DNA of 64,000 nucleotides from Petrosia ficiformis (GCA_947044365.1 OX345653.1:1009001-1073000), one strand, 5' to 3'. Shown: positions 31,411 to 43,525, numbered from the stretch's first letter. The notes: generated by a model not told the origin, from the letters alone. Numbers and translations are program-made.

Positions 31411-34345
31411 TCAGTACATCATCCACGCATCTGCTCCTGTATCTGTTAACTTCATCTCCTCCATCTGCTGTGGATAATTATGTATGTATGTAATCACATT
31501 GCATTGAACTGAGCTCATTAGAAATTAATGAAAAATTGTGAGCAAATAATATTCATTTGGACATTCATAGCGCAATTAATTACACAAGTCAAACTGATAT
31601 TCATTCACACTTACACAGTGTGAATACCACAGTGTGAATACCACAGTGTGAATACCACAGAGTGAATACCACAGTGATAAACCGATGGAAGTGCACACCA
31701 GTAAATTTAAAAACTTAATTAGCTCAGCTTCAACTCCAACGTGACTCTACTTTAGCATGTATGTATAATTATACTTGTAGTGAAACCCCTCTATTTAGGT
31801 CACCCTGAAATGAGGACATCCCTGTATTAAGGTTATCCCAAATTATGGTTTATAATGAAGACACTCCTCTCTAATCAGGACAATTACATTTGTCCCAAGT
31901 GTGTCCGAAATAGAGAGGTTCCTCTGCGGTTATAATTATACATATCCAATTATATAATGTTCTACAGATGTATTATATTACATGGCTAACCATTTGTTTT
32001 GATTTATGTTTTCCTTGTCCTGGTATTACTTTTGGAGGAGTTGTAGTAGGAACAATTGGTTGTTCAAGTTCGCTTCCTTCCTTCTCGCCTTCATGAGCTA
32101 GAAGACACAGAGCAATGATTATATTTACAGAAGAATGTAATTATTTCATACCTGTTTCACTGGTCTGTGAATCTGGATTATCTTGTTGTAGAGTAGATGT
32201 TAGTTCATCACTATGTGGATACAAAGGTGACTCTATTTGTGATTCTCTCATAATTGCAGGCTGATATTGTGAGAGAGGGGAATCGGTAAAACTTTTACGA
32301 ATGCCATCCATCATATGGGGCTTTGTGATATGATAACTTGAAGGTACTTTTCTCTGTGGTTCTCCATATTGTTGTTGAAAGGCGTATGCCATAGCCAGAT
32401 CATTGTGAGTGAATTTAGATTGTGTTATCATATCATGACTCACTCTTTGTCTCTCTCGAGCTACGAATGCTACCAGAGCTAAAAATTCAATCTGATGTAC
32501 TTTTTCTCGTGTATCAATACCCATATTTGTAATCTAATAAAATATATTTCATGAGGTGAGAATAGGAATATGGGGCACCTGTATTAATATTAATTCCATT
32601 AACTTGGTATGTGTATATAGTACAAAGAATTGTATAGTAGCACTGATACTATTTAGTAATCGTACATTCATTTTACTTGGGGCACTGCTTGCTCCACTGT
32701 CATATATATTGGAGGAGGAGGAGGATGATGCCCTCCTTGTTATGTATCATACATCAACTTCCATACTGTGCATGGAACAAAGCACATCCCATCCCCCCTG
32801 CGATGTTTACATACCCCATCGGCTATTTCTATCAACTTCCTTCCTCTAACAATACTGTGCTATCAAAGAGACAACGCAATATTAAATTTTTTACCATTGA
32901 TTTGAGAGACGAACTAATGAGCAGTGCTCGTATTTCTGGTTCACGCAAACTATATGTAAAACAAGCCTTCATCAAAGGCAGTAGAATTCCTCTCTCAATC
33001 CATCCTAAAGTTAAAGAATGAATTAATTCTTCAAGATGACAAATGAATACATACCATCTCCTTCCACATCAAATTTGTTGAATTCAATCAAGGCATTTCT
33101 TAAATCACTGGGATCAAGACCTTAGAAAATGTTTTAAAAACAGTGAATCGTATCTGTTATAATTATATGCAATAGTATAATGTACCTCTCAAGTTCACAT
33201 ATGGTAGTATTTTGTTAGTAGTTGACAATTTAGTTCCTCTTTTGTTCACTACATAATAATATTAAACACATATAAATACTAACATAAATCATAATAGTAA
33301 TGATGAGGTCATTAACACTCACAGGGGACTTGTATGGCGCATTCTTTTACACATGGAGGCTGTTTAAAAAACAAACAACATTAGTTAGTATGAATGCTTT
33401 GTAAATGACACCTACCATAAAATGGTCAATGGCACTATGTTGCAGAAACGTTGTTTTGCAGCACGAATCACAAAAATCAGTTTCCCAAATTCGAACACAT
33501 TTGGACGACTTAGTTTTCCTTGAACATATATCACATCTGATAATAATACAATATTAATAAATTGAATGTTTAATACAAGTGAAAAGTACTGACCTTTTCT
33601 TTACTTTGAAGCCATAAGTTCTACCTAATGTAATCTTTGCATCCTTACTAATGGTTTGAAACATTTCTGGTGTCAAGCCTGAGTTATGGGAATTACTCAA
33701 ACGAGAATAAGATGTCAGTGGGATCCCAGGGATAACATGACCTCCTTCTTTTGCAGCATAAAGTTGGTTGAATGTGTATGTGTGCATGGATGTTTTATCT
33801 CCTTCGTGTAATAGAAAATTATTGTCATGCGAGGACAGATCTAGAGGTTGACTAAGTGGTCGGTTTGGATGAGAGGTTGAAGGAGGCAGCTGAAAGCCAA
33901 GCTGGTGTTCAGACTCAACTGCTCGTATAGTGCTGGCTGCAGAGTTCACTGTAGTGGTTACTGCAGATTGTGTTCCAACATTGTATGACCTGCGAGCATC
34001 AATTCCTCCTTGTCTAGTAGGTGAGTCTAATCCCACTACTTCACCAGATTGTGACACTAGGAATGCTATTGGATGACAAACGTCTTTTGTGTTTGCAAAT
34101 ATTCTTGCAGTATGAAGCCCAACATTTCTTGCTGCAAACTGAATAAATAGTTCATCTTCTATAACTGTTACAGAACCCTTCAACTGGTATGCAGACCTTA
34201 TATCAAATACCCTAACCTTTCTAGGATCAATATCTGTTGGTTTGTACTCCACAAGGCATTCGAGAAGACTGTTTTCCAATCTTTGTAGCAGTGTGGGAGG
34301 TCGACTGGGAACTTTAACGTATAATTGAACACTCTTGCTTGACAT
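31411..34345 (-). CDS. uncharacterised 564-residue protein, filamin-like/zinc/EF-like, 9 exons
   Basis: I do not recognise this gene as a whole. Exons: 34345-33594, 33536-33416, 33359-33323, 33248-33186, 33120-33055, 33004-32895, 32533-32152, 32097-31991, 31467-31411, all in phase, starting MSSKSVQLYVKVPSRPPTLL and ending TDTGADAWMMY. Visible parts: residues 10-105 look like a filamin-type Ig sheet (FIQFAARNVGLHTARIFANT, HPIAFLV). Residues 252-289 form a Cys/His cluster (CDIC, eight residues, C, eight residues, CDSCC, HSAIDH) that could bind two zinc ions like a B-box. Residues 337-354 read EFNKFDVEGDGWIERGIL, an EF-hand-like loop with Ile at position 12 instead of Glu. A Ser/Gln-rich C terminus follows. 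Divergent from the NIPSNAP gene across 98 bp. Last exon is the least certain. Confidence 0.7.
31620..31680. repeat. 16-bp tandem repeat
   Basis: Four copies of GTGTGAATACCACA in the last intron of the minus-strand gene. Confidence 0.8.
31778..31924. mobile_element. about 147-bp MITE
   Basis: Ends GAAACCCCTCTATTT and AAATAGAGAGGTTCC are inverted relative to each other. The interior has GACATCCCTGTATTAAGG and GAAGACACTCCTCTCTAATC. The termini resemble pogo/Tigger-type elements (inference). Confidence 0.65.
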
Positions 34346-34443
34346 GTTTAAAGTTGCAGAATATTTGCAAGTAAACAAGGGCGGGGCTCAAGGGCGTGTA
34401 TGATGTCACAGTGAGCCACTCCCTTCTTTCACGTGGTCTTAAA
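34346..34443. promoter_or_regulatory. 98-bp bidirectional promoter
   Basis: Between divergent start codons. Contains GGGCGGGGC (Sp1-like), TGATGTCACA (CRE-like) and CACGTG at 34430-34435. Confidence 0.55.
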
Positions 34444-36407
34444 ATGGCATATCTTGGGTTTTGTCGTTCTGTTAAACTTTTAGGTCGATCTGCTTCACAT
34501 CCTAGACCTCTTTTAGGTATCTCTTTCCCCAGCACTGGAAGACATACATCTACTGACTCAAAAAACAAGTTTTATGAGCTGAGAACATACTCCATCCAAC
34601 CATCAAAATTTGGTGAATTCATAAAGTTGACTAATGAGAATTTACACTTGAGATTAGCTCATTCTCGTCTGATTGGTTACTGGACAACTGAACTTGGAGG
34701 GCTTAATGAAGTTGTGCATTTATGGGAGTATGGTAAGTATGAATACATTGTTGAAAAAATGCAGATCATAAACTTTTGGCCAATGCTATTGCCACTGGAT
34801 ATTCGGTGGTCGATACAATAATACAATATCACGATAGTTCTATTACCACCGATCATGGGCGTGGTGAAACAAATATTATTTAGAACCCAGGATGTAATCC
34901 CACAATGACAGCAGTAGGGATGGGAAATACGTAAAAGGAGCGATAGGGAGATGAGGAGGATTTATTAAGATTTAAACACTAACAACAAGAGACCCTAGGT
35001 TTGATGAATTTGTGCCCTTAGATCTTATGGTTCAGTGAATTTGTGCCCCTAGACACTAGTTCGATGACCTGTCCATGCTGGTGGCAGCAGCAGGTTAGTG
35101 ATAGTTTATGATACTGACACTCCAGTGGCAATATTCATTCCGTAAACTTTTTTGTACAAATAATTATAAATGACATTAAATATTGTAATGTATGAAGTAG
35201 CTATTGGTACATAAATGTGTATATCTGTCGTGGAATTGTATTCATTCAATCATTATTGATGGGTCCATCTTTATTTCTACACAGACAGCTATTTCCAACG
35301 TACTAATGTCCGGAAAGCACTTTCAAAAGATAAACCTTGGATTGAAACTTACTTATCCAAAGCATCTACTATGATGATTAAACAGGACAATGTAGTGATA
35401 TATCCCCTACCATGGTGTCCTTTGAACTTTGAACCTGACAAAAATTCAAACGGTATGAAACAAAACCCAGAATGTCTAAGTGCTGACAGAAAGTGGATAC
35501 ATTCTATATGCATGCATCTTGTGCATGCATCACAGTGTGAACTATGCGTCATTGATTAGATTCCACAATGATGTGTAATGACGCATAAGCAATCTCTACT
35601 GGCTGTATAGCTAGCTGTTAAGGGTGGAGTGTGGTTTTGAATTAAAATAATACATAATCAAATAATGTACTTTCTGCTCGACCTATAGCCACTGTCGTTG
35701 AAAAATAATTTAGCATTAAATTTTATTAATTTTGTTTTTCTTGTCCATTCTTAGTATATCAATTAGTCTGTGACTCTATTTTTAGTGGTAGAATACCACA
35801 GTGGGAACACAGAATATTACAGGGTTGGGACGCCAGGCTGAAGTATTCCAAACCAGTTGGAATTTGGAAGTCTCATTATGGTCCTCTTAATAATGGTACG
35901 TATCTATAATTATATTTTTATAGAGGTTGGTAAAACTGACTAAAGGTCACTGTGACCTCAACAAATGATCAAAAATCTTTTTTCTTGCACATTTTCGTAT
36001 AATTTTCCTTTCTTTTCTGTGTATTTCACATTTCTCTATTGCTTCATTATTGAGTTTTGGTATAATCATGTATTAACCTTATGACATTAAACTATACACT
36101 TGATATATAGTTGTATATATGTTGTGAATATACATTATTTCATAAGTCTAAGCACTAGGATTGAATGACCATTTGCCAATCTTTTTTCAAGTGTACCAGT
36201 TATGGATATATGACAATTTGGATCATCAAAAGCAAGTGGAGGATGATGCAATGGCTGATGAAGAATGGAAAGAAACATGTATGTTACAAAGTATACAGAG
36301 ATACTTCACTCTTTCATCTTCACATATTAGATCGTGATACAGCTTTGTTGACACAGTCATCGTGGAGCAAGGGTTTAGTACCTGTAGATATTTCACCTAT
36401 GAAATGA
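34444..36407 (+). CDS. NIPSNAP-family protein, NIPSNAP3-like, 5 exons
   Basis: Exons: 34444-34732, 35285-35452, 35755-35895, 36192-36278, 36331-36407, giving 253 residues (human NIPSNAP3A 247). The N terminus (MAYLGFCRSVKLLGRSASHP) is Arg/Ser-rich without acidic residues, as expected of a mitochondrial presequence. Two ferredoxin-like NIPSNAP repeats follow: FYELRTYSIQPSKFGEFIKL with GYWTTELGGLNEVVHLWEY, then YQLVCDSIFSGRIPQWEHRI with GIWKSHYGPLNNVYQLWIYD. An upstream in-frame GTG at 34396 is not used as start. NIPSNAP proteins are mitochondrial and linked to mitophagy signalling in mammals; no function is proven for this branch. AATAAA at 36445. Confidence 0.88.
35936..36105. mobile_element. 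partial MITE family B copy (NIPSNAP intron 3)
   Basis: Starts AAGGTCACTGTGACCTCA and shares TTGCTTCATTATTGAGTTTT and TTAACCTTATGACATTAAAC with the other copies. The far end is missing. Confidence 0.6.
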
Positions 36408-36444
36408 TTATTTTTCCACCTGGAATATTTTAAACTTGTGTTGA

Positions 36445-36450
36445 AATAAA
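36445..36450 (+). terminator. polyadenylation signal of the NIPSNAP gene
   Basis: AATAAA 37 bp after the stop codon. Confidence 0.6.
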
Positions 36451-37600
36451 GAATAGAGTTGTAATTATTTTTAAATGAATTTAACTTTGTGCCCATTTGT
36501 GATCAAACTATAAACAAATGTTCTTTAATGTGGTGTAGTCTTAGTTGAGCAGATCTTTGAAAAGATAAGGTTAAAATATCACCACTGATTTTTTGGCAAA
36601 TGTCTAAAAGCAGTCTACCTCATTGAGATTTTTGATACCTGTTGGGTTTCGAGTTACTATTCCTACTGGCATTGCTAATGCTCAGTCAGCATACTTCAAA
36701 CCACCTAATCCGTTAGAGGAGAACAATTGTCACGGCTAAAATAACCACACTGTAAAAACAAAACCAGTAAATTTAGTGGCTAGTATAGTTGCAAAGATTT
36801 AACAATTAATTGGTTGTTCAGAATACATAATCATATACCACAGATACGTTGTACTACAATTATAGTCGAATCACTATAATTTTATGGTGCTGTCTACTCG
36901 CATTTCATGTCAAAGATTTAGTATAATTTGTAGTACATGTAATTGTATATGACCATCAAATGGGTTTGTAAACCCACAAACACATAATCTTCCAATTCTT
37001 GGTACACATTATGTTGTAGTAATAATATACATACATGTAGCCACAACATCCTCTATGACAATTGACAAGCTAAATTGAAACCCATGCTATTCCTTGCAAC
37101 TGTACTAACCAATAAAATGGTTATTTTAACAATTTATTTTTTGCAGTGCATGACAACCAGATCCAACTAGATCTATCTCAACTCATTGGTGATTTATTTG
37201 TGCACTTTTTACCAAAACATTAACTAAATTGGTTGCATGTGCTATACTATCCACACACATTATGTCAAAAGCAAGAAGTCCCCAACAGTGTTTGCTCTAG
37301 GGTATGAAAACTAGATATCTCATTAATATTCATGATAATCAACTTAATCTTAGTTTTCACTCTATTCATAGGTCCCATACAAAAACAATATTACTAATTT
37401 ATTTAAAGATTTGACTACCTTTCGGTGATAAAATCAACAATTTTAGGCGTCTGTGGTATAAGATGTATGTATTCTGAACAACCACCAAACTGTAGTAACC
37501 ACTAAATTAGTTATTTAAATTTTTTTTGTAAATACGTATGTATGTTATGTTCATGTGTCTTCATAACTGAATGTAATGCATAAATAAATATCATATGAAC
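36451..37600. other. intergenic region without a secure gene
   Basis: AT-rich. 36612-36740 holds a short plus-strand open stretch (ending in TAA) preceded by an acceptor-like AAAAGCAG, but no partner exon is visible. ACTAACCAATAAAATGGTTA near 37107 resembles a segment near 42745, suggesting an unresolved dispersed repeat. No full gene seen. Confidence 0.4.
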
Positions 37601-37843
37601 CTGGATTTTATCGGCAGTGGAAAAAACCTCAAACACCTTCGTGAATTTATTATCCACTCGCACTTTTTTCATTTCTTTAACTTTGAAAGTGTATTCAACA
37701 GTGACACCAAATAACCCAAGATTAACCTTAGCAGCAGCCATGTTTAGAGAATAATCATTGTAAGTGTCTATCTTTCCTTCAGCATTGACAGTTTTCAATT
37801 CAGTAAGATTATCAGAAACAGATTTTTGGTCTTTGCCTGAACC
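37601..37843 (-). CDS. isolated 81-codon exon-like frame, unknown
   Basis: A phase-0 block bounded by ACATACAG at its 5' side and GTTCAT at its 3' side encodes GSGKDQKSVSDNLTELKTVN through FSTADKIQ, with the segment VNLGLFGVTVEYTFKVKEMK. Codon use looks coding and there is no internal stop, but I could not find partner exons. It might be an exon of a gene with long introns, or a remnant. Family not recognised. Confidence 0.3.
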
Positions 37844-39053
37844 CTGTATGTGTTCAAAATTATAAGCAAGACATTCTATGCAAATGCCATGCAACATGCA
37901 TGCTTTTATGCATACCTGTTATACAGTATGAAGTTAGAATATACAGTTAGTTAGTTGCGTGATATTGATTCAAGCATGAAATTAGAATACTGCATATGAT
38001 AATTATGGTTTAAGAAATTTAAATGATACAGTATTGTGAAATAATCATTTGCTAAAGCAGTCAGTCACTGCATACAAAACTTCTATGGCAGTAGAATGAT
38101 ACACAAAAGAGCCAAGAGTAGAGTACATCATTTTTTGGGCACAACTATTATGTTCCTAATGCATAGTACAGCTGTACTTTTAATTAGAAACATAATAATT
38201 GTGTCTACAATGGGAAATAAAGATTGTATTTTCCATTAGAAACATAATAATATTGGCTTCCTAGAGATGCTCTCCTCATTAACATTACTTAATGTATATA
38301 CGAAGCAAATCAAATTCATTTAACTGATTAAAACAACCAATCAGTGCATGAGCTCTTCCACCATGTACACTACACTAGCATGATGCTTTCCTGGGAAACT
38401 ATATAGTATCGCATAGAATGATGATCTTTTGTTATACATTATCCTAATTGAAAGAATTCTATATACTAATAAAGCAATAGATATATTTATTCTCTAGATT
38501 TAAGTTAATAGAAAACAAATTAAAGCAGAAAACAAATGTCGATTTTTGGTTTCTGTCTTTCAAGTATTAAACTGTATGAGAATGTATCTGGAGCAGTCAT
38601 TTACATACAATTGCAAGCAGAATACAGAATGGCCACAAAGTCCCTTCATCTAAACACGTTACCAGTATTTTATTTTGAGTGTGGCAAATGAACACCCACA
38701 CTAATTTTGCAGTAGTCCAGTCCAGTGAATAGGGACTACCCAGACAGTTGTATGCTTTTGTCTATAGCGGTGTAGGTTAGGTACTTATGTAGGGTTATAT
38801 GGAAGTGGTTTATTTAATTGTGGGTCCTACATTAACCTCCTGTGCTGGTACATTCCTGAACTTGTTTCCACCTACACCTTCTTTCATTTCTGAAAATATC
38901 AGTCTTGACTATGATATTAAATAACTAGCTACAGAAAATTGGTACATATGGAAGTGCTATGTTTAATTTGTTTCCATGCCCTTTCTGTTTTCATTTTTAA
39001 ATATAGCTTTCAAATGTAAACTGCAATATAGTGAAAATATGTTTATTGATAGT
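37844..39053. other. intergenic region, no feature seen
   Basis: AT-rich sequence between the orphan exon and the MLF stop. Short direct repeats (AGAAACATAATAAT) near 38187 and 38239 only. Confidence 0.4.
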
Positions 39054-41242
39054 TTACTGGTCATTAAATTTAACTTTGCTTCTTTTCTTTCGTGCACGTT
39101 GTTGCTCATGGATACTCGATCCTTGTTTGTTCAAACCATCATCATACGGACGAGATCTAGGCTGAAAAGATCTTTGTTCATGAGTATGGCTCGGTCGTTG
39201 ATGAGTAGAGCTCGGATGAGAGGTTAAAATGTCATCACCATAGTTATTTACAGAGCTGCTCTGTCCACTTAACAATCCAGCTGTTCCATGTGATGATGAT
39301 GGTAGACCTCTTGTTATTGCTAATTGGGGAGCTGTTATTTGATGACGAGAGTGTCTTTCTGTTTTCGTCTTCTTGTCCCATTCATTGCTAAACTCACCAG
39401 CATCCTCTACAGTAACAAAAACGTTAGGATTACTGTAGTTCACACATACAGAACTATTACTCCTCTCCACAATGTATAGGGGCCCAAATATGGGGTCCAA
39501 ATACATTTCATGTACATCAGTTCATCAAAGGACTGGTATGATTATCCAAATACTTAGTATGTACATCATCACTCAAGCAAAAGCTGATAATATTTACTAT
39601 TACAAATATCTTATGATTATCTCAATACTTACTATTGGATAATACACTAATACTTAATATGTACATCAGTTCATCACAGATGATAATATTTACTACTACA
39701 AATATCTATGATGTATATATTTCTTTATTTACTATTCCAGTTATCAGCATATAGGTATCCCAATACTCAGTGTTAAACATGATAATATGAGGAACAGCTA
39801 CAAACTGACTTAGTCTAGTTATTGTTAATTATTACTAAGTCTCATTCCCAAGCTGTTTAACTATATGTGGTTGTAGAGCAAGTATGATTGTTGACTAGGG
39901 TACATATAGTCACCATTACCAGCCAAAGTAGAATAATTGAAAGTTCAAAATCCTAGGTCAAAGTTGAATTCTATAAGCTAAAATTTGTTATTTAGAGGAC
40001 AAATTTTACAAACACCTAGTTAAAATTTGCCTCTTATTCTCATGCTTACCTTCATCTAAATTCACAAAATCTTGGTTCTCTTCTCTTTCGTCAGTTTTTG
40101 AATTGTACTGTTTACTGATAGTGTGAGATCGGTCACCTTTATAAAAGAGGAAATATAAATGAACTGAAGTTACACAAAATAATTCAAAGTAACGTCTATG
40201 GTAAAATCATAATATTAAATTGTTGTCATGGAAACTATGACCACACCCTTATTGCTAAACATTCATTGTCAATTTCAACATTTTTTCAATACACTGTACC
40301 TATTCGATGACTAACAGACATCTTCTGTAAGCCACTTGTACTGTCTTTCTCAGTTTTACGTACCTCTTCAATCTGAATGAATAAATACAATAGGAGAGAG
40401 TCTGAGATCATATGGAAATGTAAAGTACACTCTTTTCCTACTTTCTAATAACTTGCTGGTTTATTCAAACAAAATAGTAACTTTGTGCTTCTCTGATTGA
40501 GTGGACAGCATTTTTTCTGTCAACACACAATTACTGTACTATATATGTAGGTATGTTTTATATATCAAACTGTAGCTCTATTTATGAACTACAAGTTAGC
40601 AAGATCAGAATTGCAATAGCGTGTACAAGCTCCAAGATATACAAGCACATGTACAGGTATGTATCTGGAATGCTCTCTTCAGAGTCAACGAGTTAACATA
40701 TTTTAAAGAGCTTCATAATTATAGTTATTATAAAATGATTACTGGTAATTCATATTTGTATATTGATTATATTCACATACCCCTCCTGGCGCTTTTCTGG
40801 TAGATACAGATGTCTGATACATTTTTGGTTGTCCACCAGCTGTTCCATCATTAGAGAAATGCATCACAGTACTCTGTGAGTAACTATGACAACTGGGATT
40901 TTGTGATGTTTGCTGCATCATTTGTTGTGACATGTGTTCCTGGAGAATTTATTTGAGTTATTTTTTTAGCCTATTTCATTGTTTTACTAACTCACAAAGT
41001 TTCTCATCATGTCATTCATTCTTTGAAAAGGATCAACCATTCCAAATGGTAACATACTTTGATGAAGATGTGAGTGTCCATCCATTGGGAGTGTTAGCAT
41101 TGGCCTTCTTCCTGGAAACATGTGTTCATCAGGAAAGTACATCATTGGTCTTTGACTACCGAAATAATATAAAAAGAAAGATTTGCTTAAGATATTATAC
41201 TTACTTAAAGAAAGGATCATTTTGAAATTCTCTGAAAGCCAT
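39054..41242 (-). CDS. MLF: myeloid leukemia factor family protein (MLF1/MLF2), 6 exons
   Basis: Exons: 41242-41205, 41155-40996, 40939-40781, 40372-40300, 40136-40050, 39406-39054, giving 289 residues. It begins MAFREFQNDPFFKNQRPMMY. MLF-core features are MLPFGMVDPFQRMNDMMRNF, CHSYSQSTVMHFSNDG, PKMYQTSVSTRKAPGGIEEV, RKTEKDSTSGLQKMSVSHRI and the EREENQDFVNLDED-GEFSNEW motif near the end of the core. The Ser/His-rich tail after that is lineage specific and ends in a basic ARKKRSKVKF patch, a possible nuclear localisation signal. MLF proteins are nucleo-cytoplasmic adaptors; which vertebrate paralogue is closer is unclear, as expected if one ancestral gene predates the duplication. Confidence 0.88.
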
Positions 41243-41308
41243 TAAGACATTTCAGTGACTGACTGACTCGAGGACTGACTGTTCTAGAAAATTCACAAAT
41301 AAGCTTAT

Positions 41309-41395
41309 CACGTGATTGACTGGTCAGAGAAATCACGTGATACCTAATGGGCGGAGCATCATTTGAAATTAGGTATCACGTGATTCATTTCAGAG
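41309..41395. promoter_or_regulatory. triple CACGTG with inverted repeat upstream of MLF
   Basis: CACGTG occurs at 41309, 41334 and 41377. The last two are in opposite arms of an 18-bp inverted repeat (AATCACGTGATACCTAAT and its complement) whose loop contains GGGCGGAGC. It lies 67-150 bp upstream of the MLF start codon. Confidence 0.55.
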
Positions 41396-41482
41396 AGAGC
41401 ACATGTCCAGAAAAAATTGGGGTTTTAACCCAGGACCTTCTGATTACTAGTCAGATGCTCTATCATCTGAGCAACTGGAGCC
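41393..41482 (-). mobile_element. tRNA-derived SINE family 2, minus-strand copy
   Basis: Reverse complement reads GGCTCCAGTTGCTCAGATGA, TAGAGCATCTGACTAGTAAT, CAGAAGGTCCTGGG, a tRNA-like D arm and anticodon arm (anticodon position AGT). The T loop is decayed and there is no 3' acceptor strand. It continues into ATTTTTTCTGGACATGT, shared with the copy at 41768. Confidence 0.6.
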
Positions 41483-41767
41483 AGGTTAAAGAAGAGCATT
41501 TCATAGAGAAATGTGTACTACTTAGGTGAGGCAAATTCAGCTGTCTCTCTCTTGGTAGTTCACTAGTCTAATACCACAGCGGCTATGCATGTTCCCTCAG
41601 AACTTTTTTTGAGGTTGAGTGGTAAGACAAATTCTTCAAAATGGACCCATACAAAGCAACATGTTGTGCGTGCAACAGGCCAACGTTACAGCTGGCTTCA
41701 GATGCATATGCACTAAGTTAGAATTAAAGTATTTAGATGACTAGGTATGTATGATGAGAGAATAAAG

Positions 41768-41838
41768 ATAGAACATCTGACTAGAAATCAAACCCCAGCT
41801 GGTCCAGATTTTTTTCTAGACATGTCTCGCTCTTTTTT
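41768..41838 (+). mobile_element. tRNA-derived SINE family 2, plus-strand fragment
   Basis: GATAGAACATCTGACTAGAA, AATCAAACCCC and TTTTTTTCTAGACATGTCTC match the reverse complement of 41393-41482, in the same order. Confidence 0.5.
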
Positions 41839-43500
41839 TTCTCATCATACATTGTACAATATATGTATACAATCTATGAAAAAAATTCACTCAACATAAA
41901 ACTTTCCACATATATGACAAGAGACAGTTTTGGGCTCAAACTATCTGAGGGATCAAACTTTTCAGGTAACTGATATCATAGTCTAACTTAGTCTTGCTTG
42001 CGGCCACTTTAGCTATTGCTAAATTTTAGTGATATGCTGTCTGCCACTGATTTTGTATCACGCATCTAACCCGAGTGAACAATGAAGTAGTAGCAGCGCC
42101 TACTACCATCTATGATATGCATGTGCCATGTTTTACATATTTTGTAGATTATTTTGTCATGATTGTTTTAGCTATACTTATTATCAGTAATTGTTTTGCA
42201 TATTTTCTTGTATTTTTAATGTGTTCTTATGTGAATTTTGCTTGCATACTCTATAATATTATGTAATTCATGCAAAATTGAATTATCAGTGATTGGTATT
42301 TATTTGCTAGTCATTGCAGTTGTATGTGTATGGATTCAAGGATTAGTGTAAATGTTGTCATGATGTGGCTACACACTGCAAAAATTAAATAATTAAGGTA
42401 ATACAATTGTAAGGAATACCATAATGTAGTTTGTCATACAGGTTGTTGTGGCTACAGGCATGATGTTACTATGACAACCACATAATGCATACCAAGTATA
42501 AAAATGTACACCAGAATAAATTAAATTATGTTTCTGCAGGTTTCCAAACCCTTTTTTGGTATTAATTCGATCATGTAATTATGTATGTATGGATATACAT
42601 CACAACAGTACACTGCATCCTAAAATTGTACTACTTCAACTAATTTATTATAATTATTACAAAGTACGTATATAGCTATATGGCATTAGCATGTGTGAAT
42701 CCATAACAATCTGAATAACTGACTAATTGCTAAATCCTTACAACTGCACTAACCAATAAAATAGTTAAAACCACAAAATATAACTGTACTAATTATAACT
42801 GCTACATAAATTATATTACGTAATTGCAGGTTTTCAACAATTTGTTAATGGTCAGATACAGTTACTTTGAAGTTTTTAAAAGAACATAATGAGATAGAGT
42901 GTAGTATGTGTGGTGTCAACAGCATGACCAAGTTCTCTGTAATTGAACGTATTGTGTTTTGTGTTTACATAATAACCCCTAGTTATTTTAACAATTTTTG
43001 CAGTGAACTATTCATAATTTTGTAGTGTATTTCTTTCTTTTGCATGTTTTTGCTGAACTTTGTCTTTTTTGTATAATTACTGTTTTCTTATACTTATAAA
43101 TTCTCCATGCAATTTCTAACTTTACATTTGCAAATATTCAAATATAGTCATAAATAAACAATTTTTATTGGCTTGAGCCCCCCCCCCCCCTTTCTAATGC
43201 AGGGGCTCTCAACCTGCCCACTTTTGTAACCACCATATGCATTGTCACATCACTGTACTGTCACTAATGTGGTATGCAGTGCAAATTGTTCTGACAATTC
43301 TTTTCTTTTTTGGAATTTGCAAGTTTCGGTCGGTCTGATTATCAAATGGGCGTGGTCTATTATAAGGCTGGTTGATGGAAATCATTATGAATTATTACTA
43401 TACTTTTCAAAAAATGTTGTTAATAAATGTTTCAGAAAGCTCTAAATCAGTCATATAATGTATGCAAGATGATCATAGTTTGACGCGCGGGGAATTACCT
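41839..43500. other. intergenic region without a secure gene
   Basis: AT-rich, short frames only. A 13-base C run at about 43178-43190, and ACCAATAAAATAGTTAAAA near 42750 similar to 37107. Nothing coding supported. Confidence 0.45.
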
Positions 43501-43513
43501 GATACAGAAGACC

Positions 43514-43525
43514 TGCGCATGCGCA
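43514..43525. promoter_or_regulatory. palindromic NRF-1-type site
   Basis: TGCGCATGCGCA is a perfect match to the NRF-1 consensus YGCGCAYGCGCR. It lies 155 bp upstream of the ATG of the D123-like gene, in an otherwise AT-rich flank. Confidence 0.6.

Noticed and set aside
34396..34443. NIPSNAP start at the in-frame GTG at 34396
   Set aside because: GTG is not a normal start in animals; the ATG at 34444 gives a good mitochondrial presequence.
36612..36740. Short plus-strand open stretch ending EENNCHG before TAA
   Set aside because: An acceptor-like AAAAGCAG precedes it and composition is protein-like, but no partner exon or family could be found. Not called as a gene.
41347..41529. Plus-strand 60-codon frame next to MLF
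   Set aside because: It reads through the antisense of a tRNA-derived SINE.
42075..42266. Hydrophobic 63-codon plus-strand frame
   Set aside because: AT-rich intergenic sequence gives Phe/Ile/Leu/Val by chance. No splice signals or homologue recognised.
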